Origin: VGEM01 sp033764265
Lineage (GTDB): Bacteria > Pseudomonadota > Alphaproteobacteria > Rhodospirillales > Rhodospirillaceae
Direction of reading: 5' to 3'
Assembly (NCBI GenBank): GCA_033764265.1
Contig: JANRJB010000006.1
Location: forward strand, 1-8,001
Length of the DNA stretch: 8,001 nucleotides
Below are positions 1 to 6,531 of the stretch, in pieces. Under the pieces are notes generated by a model, which searched no databases, had not been told where the DNA came from, and saw nothing but the letters and a program-made list of their open reading frames with translations. Position 1 is the first letter of the stretch; every line of letters starts with the position of its first letter. A program made the position numbers and the translations under genes.

Positions 1-64
1 CCGCCGGCGCCGGCACGGCGAAGGCGAGGGTGAGGAAGGTGAACTTGGCGAGGTAATGGACCAT
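1..64 (-). CDS. 5' fragment of a probable exported protein (signal-peptide-like N terminus)
   Basis: Only the first 21 codons lie in the window. From ATG at 64-62 the product begins MVHYLAKFTFLTLAFAV and continues PAPA: a short basic N-region, a hydrophobic stretch of about 11 residues, then a small-residue region that could be a signal peptidase I site. The reading frame stays open upstream past the GIY-YIG stop codon. A TTG at 85-83 is therefore an alternative start that would add seven residues including K, R and E. No strong Shine-Dalgarno sequence precedes either start. The gene lies 56 bases after the GIY-YIG gene on the same strand and could be co-transcribed with it. The mature protein is outside the window, so no function can be given, and the signal peptide itself is inferred from composition only. 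Confidence 0.4.
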   Translation of the reverse strand, partial: MVHYLAKFTFLTLAFAVPAPA

Positions 65-120
65 AGGCCGGTGCTCGCGCTTCAAGTTGCCGACGCAAAT
101 GCGAAGACCGCAGTCTAAGG

Positions 121-369
121 TCAACTCGTGACTTCGATGAAGCGTTTGCGCGCGAAAGCTTTGCCGGATCCTGTCTTGAAATAGCGCTCAAGTGCGCGGG
201 CTTGAGGTTCGGACGTCACGGCGACGTACGCCGATAATGTCAGCGGTCGGTGAGTTCGCGTCGATGGCACGTTTCCGGACTGGTGAGCGGTGACCCGACG
301 GCGAAGATCGTTGGTTGAGCCAACGTAGATGTCGCCGTTGCTTAACCGCAGAAAATAGACGTACCACAT
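121..369 (-). CDS. Small stand-alone GIY-YIG domain protein (YhbQ/UPF0213-like)
   Basis: The product is 82 residues and consists of one GIY-YIG nuclease domain. Visible motifs are YVYFL (residues 3-7, the 'GIY' strand), IYVGST (14-19, the 'YIG' strand), the arginine cluster RRR at 23-25, a histidine at 29 (HQSG), and a glutamate at 61 in ALERYFK followed by a basic C-terminal helix. These positions match the tyrosine, arginine and metal-binding glutamate expected in an active GIY-YIG fold. Single-domain members of about 80-100 residues are common in bacteria, and their substrate is mostly unknown. An AGGA at 378-381 lies 8 bases before the ATG and supports this start. The gene is downstream of tRNA-Ser on the same strand, separated by 157 bases filled with inverted repeats. 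It could be a DNA repair or housekeeping nuclease, or the mobilising enzyme of the adjacent palindromes; the sequence alone does not decide. Confidence 0.85.
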   Translation of the reverse strand: MWYVYFLRLSNGDIYVGSTNDLRRRVTAHQSGNVPSTRTHRPLTLSAYVAVTSEPQARALERYFKTGSGKAFARKRFIEVTS

Positions 370-413
370 GCGGCCCGTCCTGTTGCGCCATGGCGCGGTG
401 TCCGCATCGACCG

Positions 414-447
414 GTCCCCCTTCGCTCCTGTCGGAGCTTCGGGGGAC
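414..447 (-). repeat. 34-nt palindrome with a symmetric internal loop, 44 bases before the GIY-YIG start
   Basis: Read on the minus strand, the outer arms GTCCCCC and GGGGGAC (7 bp) enclose inner arms GCTCC and GGAGC (5 bp) and a GACA loop. The two stems are separated by a symmetric GAA/GAA internal loop. In minus-strand RNA this loop can form G-A, A-A and A-G pairs; on the plus strand it would be UUC opposite UUC. That points to the same orientation as tRNA-Ser and the GIY-YIG gene. No T-run follows, so it is not a standard terminator. A GTAG tetranucleotide (454-451) sits just 5' of it on the minus strand, as in classical REP elements. The 3' arm has a rival partner: GGTGTCC at 397-403 complements GGACACC at 444-450. 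Confidence 0.75.
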
Positions 448-528
448 ACCCTACGCTCTTTCGTTGGCTTCGTGCGGCAGGCCTCACGGATGGCCTGCCA
501 CCCGAAGCCGCTCTGGCGGCGTAGGGTG
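447..528 (-). repeat. 82-nt nested inverted repeat between tRNA-Ser and the GIY-YIG gene
   Basis: Three levels of arms are visible. The outer arms are 447-456 and 519-528, a perfect 10-bp pair (CACCCTACGC with GCGTAGGGTG). The middle arms are 466-472 and 503-509, a perfect 7-bp pair (GGCTTCG with CGAAGCC). The inner arms are 476-483 and 492-499, a perfect 8-bp pair (GGCAGGCC with GGCCTGCC) around an 8-nt loop. The 3-nt segments between middle and inner arms give G-A, G-C and U-G in minus-strand RNA, but U-C, G-C and C-A on the plus strand, so the minus-strand RNA folds better. The outer arm includes the last two bases (CA) of the tRNA CCA end. No U-tract follows. It may be a REP/BIME-like element, a trailer RNA affecting tRNA 3' processing, or a read-through barrier. 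Confidence 0.75.
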
Positions 529-617
529 GCGGAGGGAGAGGGATTCGAACCCTCGATACGCTTTTGGCGTATACACACTTTCCAGGCGTGCGCCTTCAAC
601 CACTCGGCCATCCCTCC
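527..617 (-). tRNA. tRNA-Ser (anticodon GGA), CCA end encoded
   Basis: This is a complete class II tRNA of 91 nt. The acceptor strands GGAGGGA (617-611) and TCCCTCC (537-531) pair over 7 bp, followed by discriminator G at 530 and genome-encoded CCA at 529-527. The D-arm region carries GGCCGAGTGGTTGAAGGC. The anticodon stem CACGC/GTGTG holds the loop CTGGAAA, giving anticodon GGA, which reads the serine codons UCC and UCU. The long variable arm forms ATACGC/GCGTAT around a short loop, as expected for tRNA-Ser. The T arm is GAGGG/CCCTC around TTCGAAT. The downstream DNA begins directly with the inverted repeat at 447-528. A candidate promoter lies at 637-665. Confidence 0.97.
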
Positions 618-636
618 GGCGCGCGAAACGCGGCCA

Positions 637-665
637 TACCTATCCGAGCCCTTACCCCCTCGCAA
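637..665 (-). promoter_or_regulatory. Candidate promoter for tRNA-Ser
   Basis: On the minus strand TTGCGA (665-660) is followed after 17 bases by TAGGTA (642-637). A start site about 7 bases further on would leave a leader of roughly a dozen bases before the mature tRNA 5' end at 617. The -35 match is good and the -10 match is weak, so the call rests mainly on position and spacing. The remaining DNA up to 780 has no gene that I can support. Confidence 0.4.
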
Positions 666-780
666 CCCGTCCGTCGGGCGCCGCGCGGTGGGATAAAGCT
701 GTGGAAAACCTGGGGATTCAGCGAGTCGCGGCACCTCATCCAGAATATTAATTTTCCCTCGAAACGACCTAAAATAACGC

Positions 781-820
781 TTGAATTAGAGTATGTTAAC
801 CCATATACCTCAAGTTGAGG
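781..820 (+). promoter_or_regulatory. Candidate promoter with an overlapping palindrome, ahead of the small membrane protein gene
   Basis: TTGAAT at 781-786 and TATACC at 804-809 are spaced by 17 bases in a locally AT-rich stretch (about 740-807), which stands out in this GC-rich window. The palindrome CCTCAAGTTGAGG at 808-820 (6-bp arms around one central G) overlaps the end of the -10 and the likely start site. That is a good position for a repressor or a MerR-type regulator. The half-site resembles that of SoxR boxes, but the spacing is shorter than the SoxR consensus. The promoter would serve the gene starting at 855. All of this is inferred from sequence pattern. Confidence 0.4.
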
Positions 821-854
821 GGTACGATCCTGAGGGGTAGGGGCTCAATTTTCC

Positions 855-1157
855 GTGGTTCTGGGGCGCTTCATCGGCTGGGCGATGCTGTTCGTGGCCG
901 TGGTGCTGGCCTCGGGCGACGCGGTCATGGCGCTCGGCGCCTCCGGCTATCCCGGCCTCGCCACCGGCGAGATTGTCACACTGCTGGTGGGTGAAAATCC
1001 CGAGCACTCGTTGGCGTTCGCGCCGTCGCTGCTCGAAGCGGTGGGTGCCGTAGTGTTCGACACGCCGGCGTGGTTGGCGGTCGGCGTCTCGGGCCTCGTG
1101 CTGATCCAGATGTTCCGCCCGCGCCGCGCGCGCCGCCGCCGCTTCACCCGGCTCTGA
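855..1157 (+). CDS. Small two-helix membrane protein of unknown function
   Basis: The product is 100 residues. A hydrophobic segment at about 6-27 (FIGWAMLFVAVVLAS) looks like a first membrane helix or uncleaved signal anchor. A loop of about 40 residues follows, containing LATGEIVTLL and APSLLEAV. A second hydrophobic segment at about 71-87 (PAWLAVGVSGLVLIQMF) is followed by an arginine-rich tail (RPRRARRRR), which by the positive-inside rule would face the cytoplasm. An in-frame TGA at 831-833 leaves GTG at 855 as the first usable start. A purine-rich GGGGTAGGGG (834-843) lies about 11 bases before it, a little far for a Shine-Dalgarno sequence. Small proteins of this plan (GELW-type loop, two helices, basic tail) are familiar from alphaproteobacteria as hypothetical membrane proteins, but I cannot name the family. 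It converges on lepA with 12 bases between the two stop codons. Confidence 0.7.
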   Translation: MVLGRFIGWAMLFVAVVLASGDAVMALGASGYPGLATGEIVTLLVGENPEHSLAFAPSLLEAVGAVVFDTPAWLAVGVSGLVLIQMFRPRRARRRRFTRL

Positions 1158-1169
1158 TCGCCCGCCCGA

Positions 1170-2972
1170 TCAAGGTTCGGGCATCCGCAGCGCCTCGATG
1201 AACGCCGACTGCGGAATGTCGACGCTGCCGAACTGGCGCATGCGCTTCTTGCCCTCTTTCTGCTTATCCAGAAGTTTGCGTTTGCGCGTCACGTCGCCGC
1301 CGTAGCATTTGGCCAGCACGTCCTTGCGCAGCGCGCTGATGGTCTCGCGCGCGATCACCTTGCCGCCGATCGCCGCCTGGATCGGAATCTTGAACAGGTG
1401 CTTGGGGATCAGGTCTTTCAGCCGTTCGCAGATTTGCCGGCCGCGATTTTCCGCCTGGATGCGGTGGCACATGAACGACAGCGCGTCGACCGGCTCGCCG
1501 TTGACCAGGATCGACACCTTGACCAGGTCGCTTTCCTCGTAGTCGCTCAGTTCGTAATCGAAGCTGGCGTAGCCGCGCGAGATCGACTTCAGCCGGTCGT
1601 AGAAGTCGAACACGATTTCGTTCAGCGGAATGCGATAGACCACCATCGCCCGGTTGCCGACGTAGGTCAGGTCGATCTGCTGGCCGCGGCGGTCGTTGCA
1701 CAGCTTGAGGATCGAGCCCAGGTATTCGTCGGGTGTGAGGATGGTGGCCTTGACCCACGGCTCGTCGATCCGCGCGATCCGCGTCACCTCGGGCATGTCG
1801 GCCGGGTTGTGCAGCTCGGCCATCTCGCCGTTGGTGAAGTGCACGCGATAGACCACGCTGGGCGCGGTGGTGATCAGATCCAGATTGAACTCGCGCTCCA
1901 GCCGCTCCTGGATGATCTCCATGTGCAAGAGGCCCAGAAACCCGCAGCGGAAGCCGAAGCCCAGCGCGGCGCTGCTCTCGGTCTGATAATGGAAGCTGGA
2001 ATCGTTCAGGCGCAGTTTGGCCAGGCTTTCGCGCAGCACCTCGAACTGTGAACTGTCGGTCGGGAACAGGCCGCAGAACACCACCGGCACGCTGGGCTTG
2101 AAGCCGGGCAGGGGCTCGGGCGTCGGGTTGGCCTCGTCGGTGATGGTGTCGCCGACCGAGCAGTCGGCCACCGACTTGATGCTGGCGGTGATAAAGCCCA
2201 GTTCGCCCGGCTTCAGCTCGGTGACGTTGACCATCTTCGGCGTGAAATAACCTGCGCGGTCGACCTGATAGCTGGAGCCGTTGGACATGAAGGTGATCTT
2301 GGCGCCCTTGCGCAGCACTCCGTCGCGCACCCGCACCAGGATCACCACGCCGAGATAGCTGTCGTACCAGCTGTCGACCAGCAGCGCCTTCAGGGGCGCG
2401 GTGGCGTCGCCTTTGGGCGGCGGCAGCTTCTTGACCAGGGCCTCGAGCACGTCGTCGATGCCCACGCCCGTCTTGGCCGAGCACATCACCGCGTCCGAGG
2501 CGCCGATGCCGATCACGTCCTCGATCTGCTGCCTGACCTTGTCGGGTTCCGCCGCCGGCAAGTCGATCTTGTTCAGGACCGGCACGACCTCGTGATTGGC
2601 CTCGATCGCCTGGTAGACGTTGGCCAGCGTCTGGGCCTCGACGCCCTGGCTGGCATCGACCACCAAGAGCGAGCCCTCGCAGGCGGCCAGCGAGCGGCTG
2701 ACCTCGTAGGCGAAGTCGACATGGCCCGGCGTGTCGAGCAGGTTGAGCTGGTAGGTGCGGCCGTCCTTGGCGGTGTAGCTCAACCGCACGGTCTGCGCCT
2801 TGATGGTGATGCCGCGCTCGCGCTCGATGTCCATCGAGTCGAGGATCTGGTCGCGCATCTCGCGGTCGCTGATGCCGCCGCAGCGCTGAATCAGCCGGTC
2901 GGCCAGCGTCGACTTGCCGTGGTCGATGTGGGCGATGATCGCGAAGTTGCGGATGTGGCCAAGGTCGGTCAT
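1170..2972 (-). CDS. lepA: Elongation factor 4 (LepA), ribosome-associated translational GTPase
   Basis: The 600-residue length is normal for LepA/EF4, a cytoplasmic and membrane-associated GTPase. It acts on the ribosome in back-translocation or in 30S biogenesis, depending on the study. The G domain is intact: G1 AHIDHGKS at 14-21, switch I RERGITIKAQT at 51-61, G3 DTPGH at 80-84, G4 NKID at 134-137 and G5 SAK at 165-167. Domain II follows, then the EF-G-like domains III and V, and finally the LepA-specific C-terminal domain with the conserved basic stretch GGDVTRKRKLLDKQKEGKKR near residue 570. The ATG overlaps the pheT stop as ATGA, with only a weak purine stretch ahead, so translation is probably coupled to pheT. 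It is the last gene of the operon. No lepB follows, unlike the lepA-lepB order in E. coli. Confidence 0.98.
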   Translation of the reverse strand: MTDLGHIRNFAIIAHIDHGKSTLADRLIQRCGGISDREMRDQILDSMDIERERGITIKAQTVRLSYTAKDGRTYQLNLLDTPGHVDFAYEVSRSLAACEGSLLVVDASQGVEAQTLANVYQAIEANHEVVPVLNKIDLPAAEPDKVRQQIEDVIGIGASDAVMCSAKTGVGIDDVLEALVKKLPPPKGDATAPLKALLVDSWYDSYLGVVILVRVRDGVLRKGAKITFMSNGSSYQVDRAGYFTPKMVNVTELKPGELGFITASIKSVADCSVGDTITDEANPTPEPLPGFKPSVPVVFCGLFPTDSSQFEVLRESLAKLRLNDSSFHYQTESSAALGFGFRCGFLGLLHMEIIQERLEREFNLDLITTAPSVVYRVHFTNGEMAELHNPADMPEVTRIARIDEPWVKATILTPDEYLGSILKLCNDRRGQQIDLTYVGNRAMVVYRIPLNEIVFDFYDRLKSISRGYASFDYELSDYEESDLVKVSILVNGEPVDALSFMCHRIQAENRGRQICERLKDLIPKHLFKIPIQAAIGGKVIARETISALRKDVLAKCYGGDVTRKRKLLDKQKEGKKRMRQFGSVDIPQSAFIEALRMPEP

Positions 2973-5377
2973 GCGCGCAAGCCCGCCCCGGTGGCCTTGG
3001 TAACCGCGGCGACAATGCGTGCCGCGGCCGCTTCGATCTCGGCGTCGGTCAGGGTGGCGGCCTGGCTTTGCAGCCGCACGGTCACCGCCACCGACTTCTT
3101 GCCGGCCGCCACGTTGGCGCCCTGATAGACATCGAATATGCCGGCATCCACGATCAGCTCGCGCTCGGCATTGCGGACCGCGCGCAGAATCGCCTCGGCG
3201 GTCACGCCCGCGTCCACCACGAAGGCGAAGTCGCGGTCGACCGGCTGATAGGGTGAAGCCTTCAACAACGGCCGCGCCGCGCCGGTCTTGGCTTTCTTGG
3301 GCGGCGGCACGCGCTCGATCATCACCTCGAAGGCCACCACCGGGCCTTTGACGTCGAGCGCGGCGAGCACGCGCGGATGCACCTCGCCGAAACTGGCCAG
3401 CACCTGGTTGCCCAGGCGCAGCGTGCCGCTGCGCCCCGGATGGTACCAGCCCGGTGTACCGCCTGCCGGGTTGGCGCCGGTTTGCAGCGAAGCGGCGTTG
3501 ACGCCCGCCACCGCCAGCGCCGCCAGCGCGTCGGCCTTGGCGTCGAAGGCATCGACCGGCCGGCGCGTGCCGGCCCAGTGGCGCGCGGCGGTCGCGCCGG
3601 CGCGCACGCCGGCGGCCACCGTATCTTGCGCGCCCGGCCGGGCGGCCTCGAAGCGCGGGCCGACCTCGAACAGGGCCGCGTCGGCCAATCCGCGCGCGGC
3701 GTTTCGCCCCGCGGCGGCGATCAGGTTGGGCACCGGCGACGGGCGCAGCACGTCAAGATCGGCGCTGATCGGGTTGTCGAGCGCGACGGTCGCGCCGTCG
3801 CCCCGGAACAGCGCGGCGTGCGGCCCGGCCATGAACGACCAGGTCACGGTCTCGTTCAAGCCGCGCGCCGCCAGCGCGCGCTTGACCAGGCCCAAGGTGC
3901 GCTGCGCCGCGGTCAGCGCCGGCTTCGGCAAACCCTCGCGCGGCAGGGGCGTGGCGGGGATGCGGTCGTAGCCGGTGATGCGGATCGCCTCTTCCACCAG
4001 GTCCTGCCAGATGGTCACATCGCCGCGCCACGACGGCGGGCTCACCTGCCATGGCGATCCGGTTTGCACTTCAAAGCCCAGGCGTTCCAGCGCCGCCTTG
4101 ATCTCGGCCTCGGGCAGGCGCACGCCGCCAAGGGCCGCCACCTTGGCCGGATCGAACGCGATGGTGCGCCGCCACGCCGGCGCCGCGCCGCCGGTGACGA
4201 TGTGCGAGGCGGTGCCGCCGCACAGGGCGAGAATCATGCGGGTGGCGATCTCCGCGCCCGCGATCGCGGAGTCCGGATCGACGCCGCGCTCGAAGCAGTA
4301 GCGTGCGTCGGAATTGATCTGCAGCTTGCGCCCCGTGGCGGCGATGTTGAGCGGGTCGAACAGCGCCGATTCCAGGAACACCTCGGTGGTGGTTTCGGTC
4401 ACGCTCGACGGCTCGCCGCCCATGACGCCGCCCAGGCCGACCACGCCCGCGTGATCGGTGATCACGACCATGCTGTCATCCAGGGTGTAGGTCTTGCCGT
4501 TCAGGGCCGCCAGCGTCTCGCCGGCCTTGGCCAGGCGCGGACCGACATCGCCGGTCAGCTTGGCGGCGTCGAACACATGCAGCGGCCGGCCCAGGTCGAT
4601 GGTGACGTATTGGGTGATGTCGACCAGCGCCGACACCGGGCGCAGGCCCACGGCCTTCAAGCGGTCCTGCAGCCAGGCGGGGCTGGGCCCGTTCCTGAGG
4701 CCAGTGAAACTGCGGCCGATGAACTGCGGGCACAGGTGGGCGCGTTCGGCCGGCAGGGTCATCGCCACCCGGCGCGGGGAGTCGAACGCGCCGGCCACCG
4801 CGCCGTCCGCGAGCGGCTTCAGCCTGCCCAGGCCGGCGGCGGCCAGGTCACGGGCCACGCCGCGCACGCCCAAAGCATCCACCCGGTTCGGCGTCAGCGC
4901 GATCTCGAACACCGGATCGATCTTCAGCACTGATGCGGCCTTGGCCCCCACCGGCGCGTCGGCCGGCAGCACGATGATGCCGTCGTGGTCCTCGCCCAGC
5001 TTCAGCTCACGCGCCGAGCACAGCATGCCCTGGCTTTCGACGCCGCGGATGCTGCCCTTTTTCAGAACTTCGCCGGTGGCGGGAATCACCGTGCCCGGCA
5101 GCGCCAGCACCGCCTTCATGCCGGTGTGGGCGTTGGGCGCGCCGCACACCACCTGGATGCGCACGCTGCCGGTGTCCACCGTGCACACCTTCAGCCGGTC
5201 GGCGTTGGCGTGCTTGGCGGCCTCGACCACGTGGGCGACGGTGAATCCGTCCAGCGCGCGGCCGAGGTCATCGACCGCCTCGACCTCGAGGCCGATGGCC
5301 GTCAGCTTGGCGGCGATCGCCTCGACGGTGGCATCGGTGTCGAGGTGGTCTTTCAGCCAGGACAGGGTGAACTTCAT
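2969..5377 (-). CDS. pheT: Phenylalanyl-tRNA synthetase beta subunit
   Basis: The product is 802 residues, typical for bacterial PheT. It forms the alpha2-beta2 enzyme with PheS that charges tRNA-Phe with phenylalanine in the cytoplasm. Domains in order: N-terminal segment MKFTLSWLKDHL; tRNA-binding OB-fold domain at about 40-150 (FTVAHVVEAAKHANADRLKV, then CGAPN at 79-83 and KGSIRGVESQGMLCS); B3/B4 editing domain at about 210-390 (RPVSALVDITQYV, RPLHVFD, GVVGLGGVMGGE); B5 domain at about 405-475 (SWRGDVTIWQDLVEEAIRI); the catalytic-like core; and the C-terminal ferredoxin-fold anticodon-binding domain at about 708-801 (SPYQPVDRDFAFVVD, IFDVYQG). No domain is missing or interrupted. Its ATG overlaps the pheS stop as ATGA and its stop overlaps the lepA start the same way, which suggests coupled translation on both sides. 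Confidence 0.98.
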   Translation of the reverse strand: MKFTLSWLKDHLDTDATVEAIAAKLTAIGLEVEAVDDLGRALDGFTVAHVVEAAKHANADRLKVCTVDTGSVRIQVVCGAPNAHTGMKAVLALPGTVIPATGEVLKKGSIRGVESQGMLCSARELKLGEDHDGIIVLPADAPVGAKAASVLKIDPVFEIALTPNRVDALGVRGVARDLAAAGLGRLKPLADGAVAGAFDSPRRVAMTLPAERAHLCPQFIGRSFTGLRNGPSPAWLQDRLKAVGLRPVSALVDITQYVTIDLGRPLHVFDAAKLTGDVGPRLAKAGETLAALNGKTYTLDDSMVVITDHAGVVGLGGVMGGEPSSVTETTTEVFLESALFDPLNIAATGRKLQINSDARYCFERGVDPDSAIAGAEIATRMILALCGGTASHIVTGGAAPAWRRTIAFDPAKVAALGGVRLPEAEIKAALERLGFEVQTGSPWQVSPPSWRGDVTIWQDLVEEAIRITGYDRIPATPLPREGLPKPALTAAQRTLGLVKRALAARGLNETVTWSFMAGPHAALFRGDGATVALDNPISADLDVLRPSPVPNLIAAAGRNAARGLADAALFEVGPRFEAARPGAQDTVAAGVRAGATAARHWAGTRRPVDAFDAKADALAALAVAGVNAASLQTGANPAGGTPGWYHPGRSGTLRLGNQVLASFGEVHPRVLAALDVKGPVVAFEVMIERVPPPKKAKTGAARPLLKASPYQPVDRDFAFVVDAGVTAEAILRAVRNAERELIVDAGIFDVYQGANVAAGKKSVAVTVRLQSQAATLTDAEIEAAAARIVAAVTKATGAGLRA

Positions 5378-6456
5378 CGCGTCAGCCCCATGGTGAGCGA
5401 GGGCACATCCAGCGCGGCGAAGCCGTAATGGCGCAGCCAGCGCAAGTCGGACTCGAAGAACGTGCGCAGGTCGGGGATGCCGTATTTCAGCATGGCCAGG
5501 CGTTCGACGCCCATGCCGGCGGCGAAGCCCTGGTAGACGGCGGGATCGAGGCCGCAGGCCGCGATCACGTTGGGGTGGACCATGCCGCAGCCCAGGATTT
5601 CCAGCCAGTCGCCATGGTTGCCGATCTTCAATTCGCCGCCGGCGCGCGAACAGCCGATGTCCACCTCGGCCGACGGTTCGGTGAACGGGAAGAACGACGG
5701 GCGGAAGCGCAAGGGCAGGTCGTCGATGCCGAAGAAGGCGCGCAGGAACTCCTGCAGGCAGCCCTTCAGGTGGCCCATATGCGTTTCACGGTCGATCACC
5801 AGAATCTCGACCTGGTGGAACATGGGCGTGTGCGTCATGTCGTAGTCGCAGCGATAGGTGCGACCCGGCGTGATGACGCGGATCGGCGGGGCCTGGCTCA
5901 TCATGGTGCGGATCTGCACCGGCGAGGTGTGCGTGCGCAGCAGATAGCGGTGGCCGTCGGCATCGGGCGGCAGGAAGAAGGTATCGTGCATCTCGCGCGC
6001 CGGATGCCCGGGCGGGAAGTTGAGCGCGGTGAAATTGTGGAAATCGTCCTCGACGTCGGGCCCCTCGGCGACGGAAAAGCCCATCGGCCCCAGGATGGCG
6101 ACAATTTCATCAATCGTCTGGGTGATGGGGTGCAGCGTGCCGTGGGCCTCGGGGCGCGGCGGTAGCGTCACGTCGATGGTCTCGCCGGCCAGCCGCGCGT
6201 CAAGCGCCGCGGCCTCCAGCGTCGCCTTGCGCGCGTCCAGCGCGGCGGCAACCTCGTCCTTCAGCGCGTTCAGCCGCGCGCCGAAGCCGCGACGGGCTTC
6301 GGCGTCCATGGCGCCCAGGTTCTTCATCAGCGCGGTGACGCGGCCCTTCTTGCCCAGCGCATCGACGCGCAAGGCCTCGAGCGCCCCGGCATCGGCCGCG
6401 CCGGCGATGGCCGCCGTCAGCTCGCCGCGCAACTGTTCGATCTCGTCCATCGTCAT
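5374..6456 (-). CDS. pheS: Phenylalanyl-tRNA synthetase alpha subunit
   Basis: The 360-residue product is the catalytic subunit of phenylalanyl-tRNA synthetase, a class II enzyme. The N-terminal 90 or so residues form the coiled-coil arm that contacts tRNA (EALRVDALGKKGRVTALMK at about 25-43, then DAEARRGFGARLNALKDEV). The catalytic core starts near 105 (HPITQTIDEIVAILGPMGF). It includes DVEDDFHNFTALN (134-146), PAREMHDTFF (152-161), motif 2 around FHQVE (213-217), the FFPFTEPS segment (255-262), and motif 3 as GMGVERLAMLKYGI (314-327). The ATG at 6456 was chosen over the ATG two codons later because it places a weak GGA at a more useful distance. Neither start has a strong ribosome binding site. 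The gene is 143 bases downstream of rplT, behind the intrinsic terminator at 6501-6531. Confidence 0.98.
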   Translation of the reverse strand: MTMDEIEQLRGELTAAIAGAADAGALEALRVDALGKKGRVTALMKNLGAMDAEARRGFGARLNALKDEVAAALDARKATLEAAALDARLAGETIDVTLPPRPEAHGTLHPITQTIDEIVAILGPMGFSVAEGPDVEDDFHNFTALNFPPGHPAREMHDTFFLPPDADGHRYLLRTHTSPVQIRTMMSQAPPIRVITPGRTYRCDYDMTHTPMFHQVEILVIDRETHMGHLKGCLQEFLRAFFGIDDLPLRFRPSFFPFTEPSAEVDIGCSRAGGELKIGNHGDWLEILGCGMVHPNVIAACGLDPAVYQGFAAGMGVERLAMLKYGIPDLRTFFESDLRWLRHYGFAALDVPSLTMGLTR

Positions 6457-6500
6457 GTGTCCGTCGGTCCGCTCGCCGTCGGTCAGGCCCGGTGTTCAGC

Positions 6501-6531
6501 AAAAAAGGGGCCTGCCCGGTGGCGGCCCCTT
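6501..6531 (-). terminator. Intrinsic terminator or attenuator between rplT and pheS
   Basis: In the minus-strand transcript AAGGGGCC pairs with GGCCCCTT. The stem extends inward by GCC/GGC around an ACCG loop with a single bulged A. It is followed at once by a run of six U (complement of A at 6501-6506, two of them usable in the stem). This is a textbook rho-independent terminator placed inside the operon, 45 bases before the pheS start. It must be partially read through, or regulated, because no obvious promoter lies between it and pheS. A rival hairpin is possible: 6542-6550 can pair with 6521-6528 (8 bp with one bulge), which would consume the 5' arm of the terminator. In enterobacteria pheST is controlled by attenuation through the pheM leader peptide. 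Here no phenylalanine-rich leader ORF is visible. Confidence 0.85.

Noticed and set aside
527..617. tRNA-Ser as the attachment site of an integrated island.
   Set aside because: No second copy of the tRNA 3' end and no integrase gene is visible in the window.
690..810. Possible replication origin: TGTGGAAAA at 700-708 next to an AT-rich stretch.
   Set aside because: This is a single one-mismatch DnaA-box-like site. CATCCAGAA nearby is poorer, and no cluster of boxes or origin-linked gene is present.
1156..1171. Hairpin GATCG/CGATC between the small membrane gene and lepA as a bidirectional terminator.
   Set aside because: It has only 5 bp and no U-tract on either strand, and it overlaps both stop codons.
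3377..4933. Long plus-strand open frame opposite pheT (518 codons), and similar ones opposite pheS and lepA.
   Set aside because: They are antisense shadows caused by high GC. Their compositions are rich in Arg, Gly and His and match no family, while the minus strand encodes complete known proteins.
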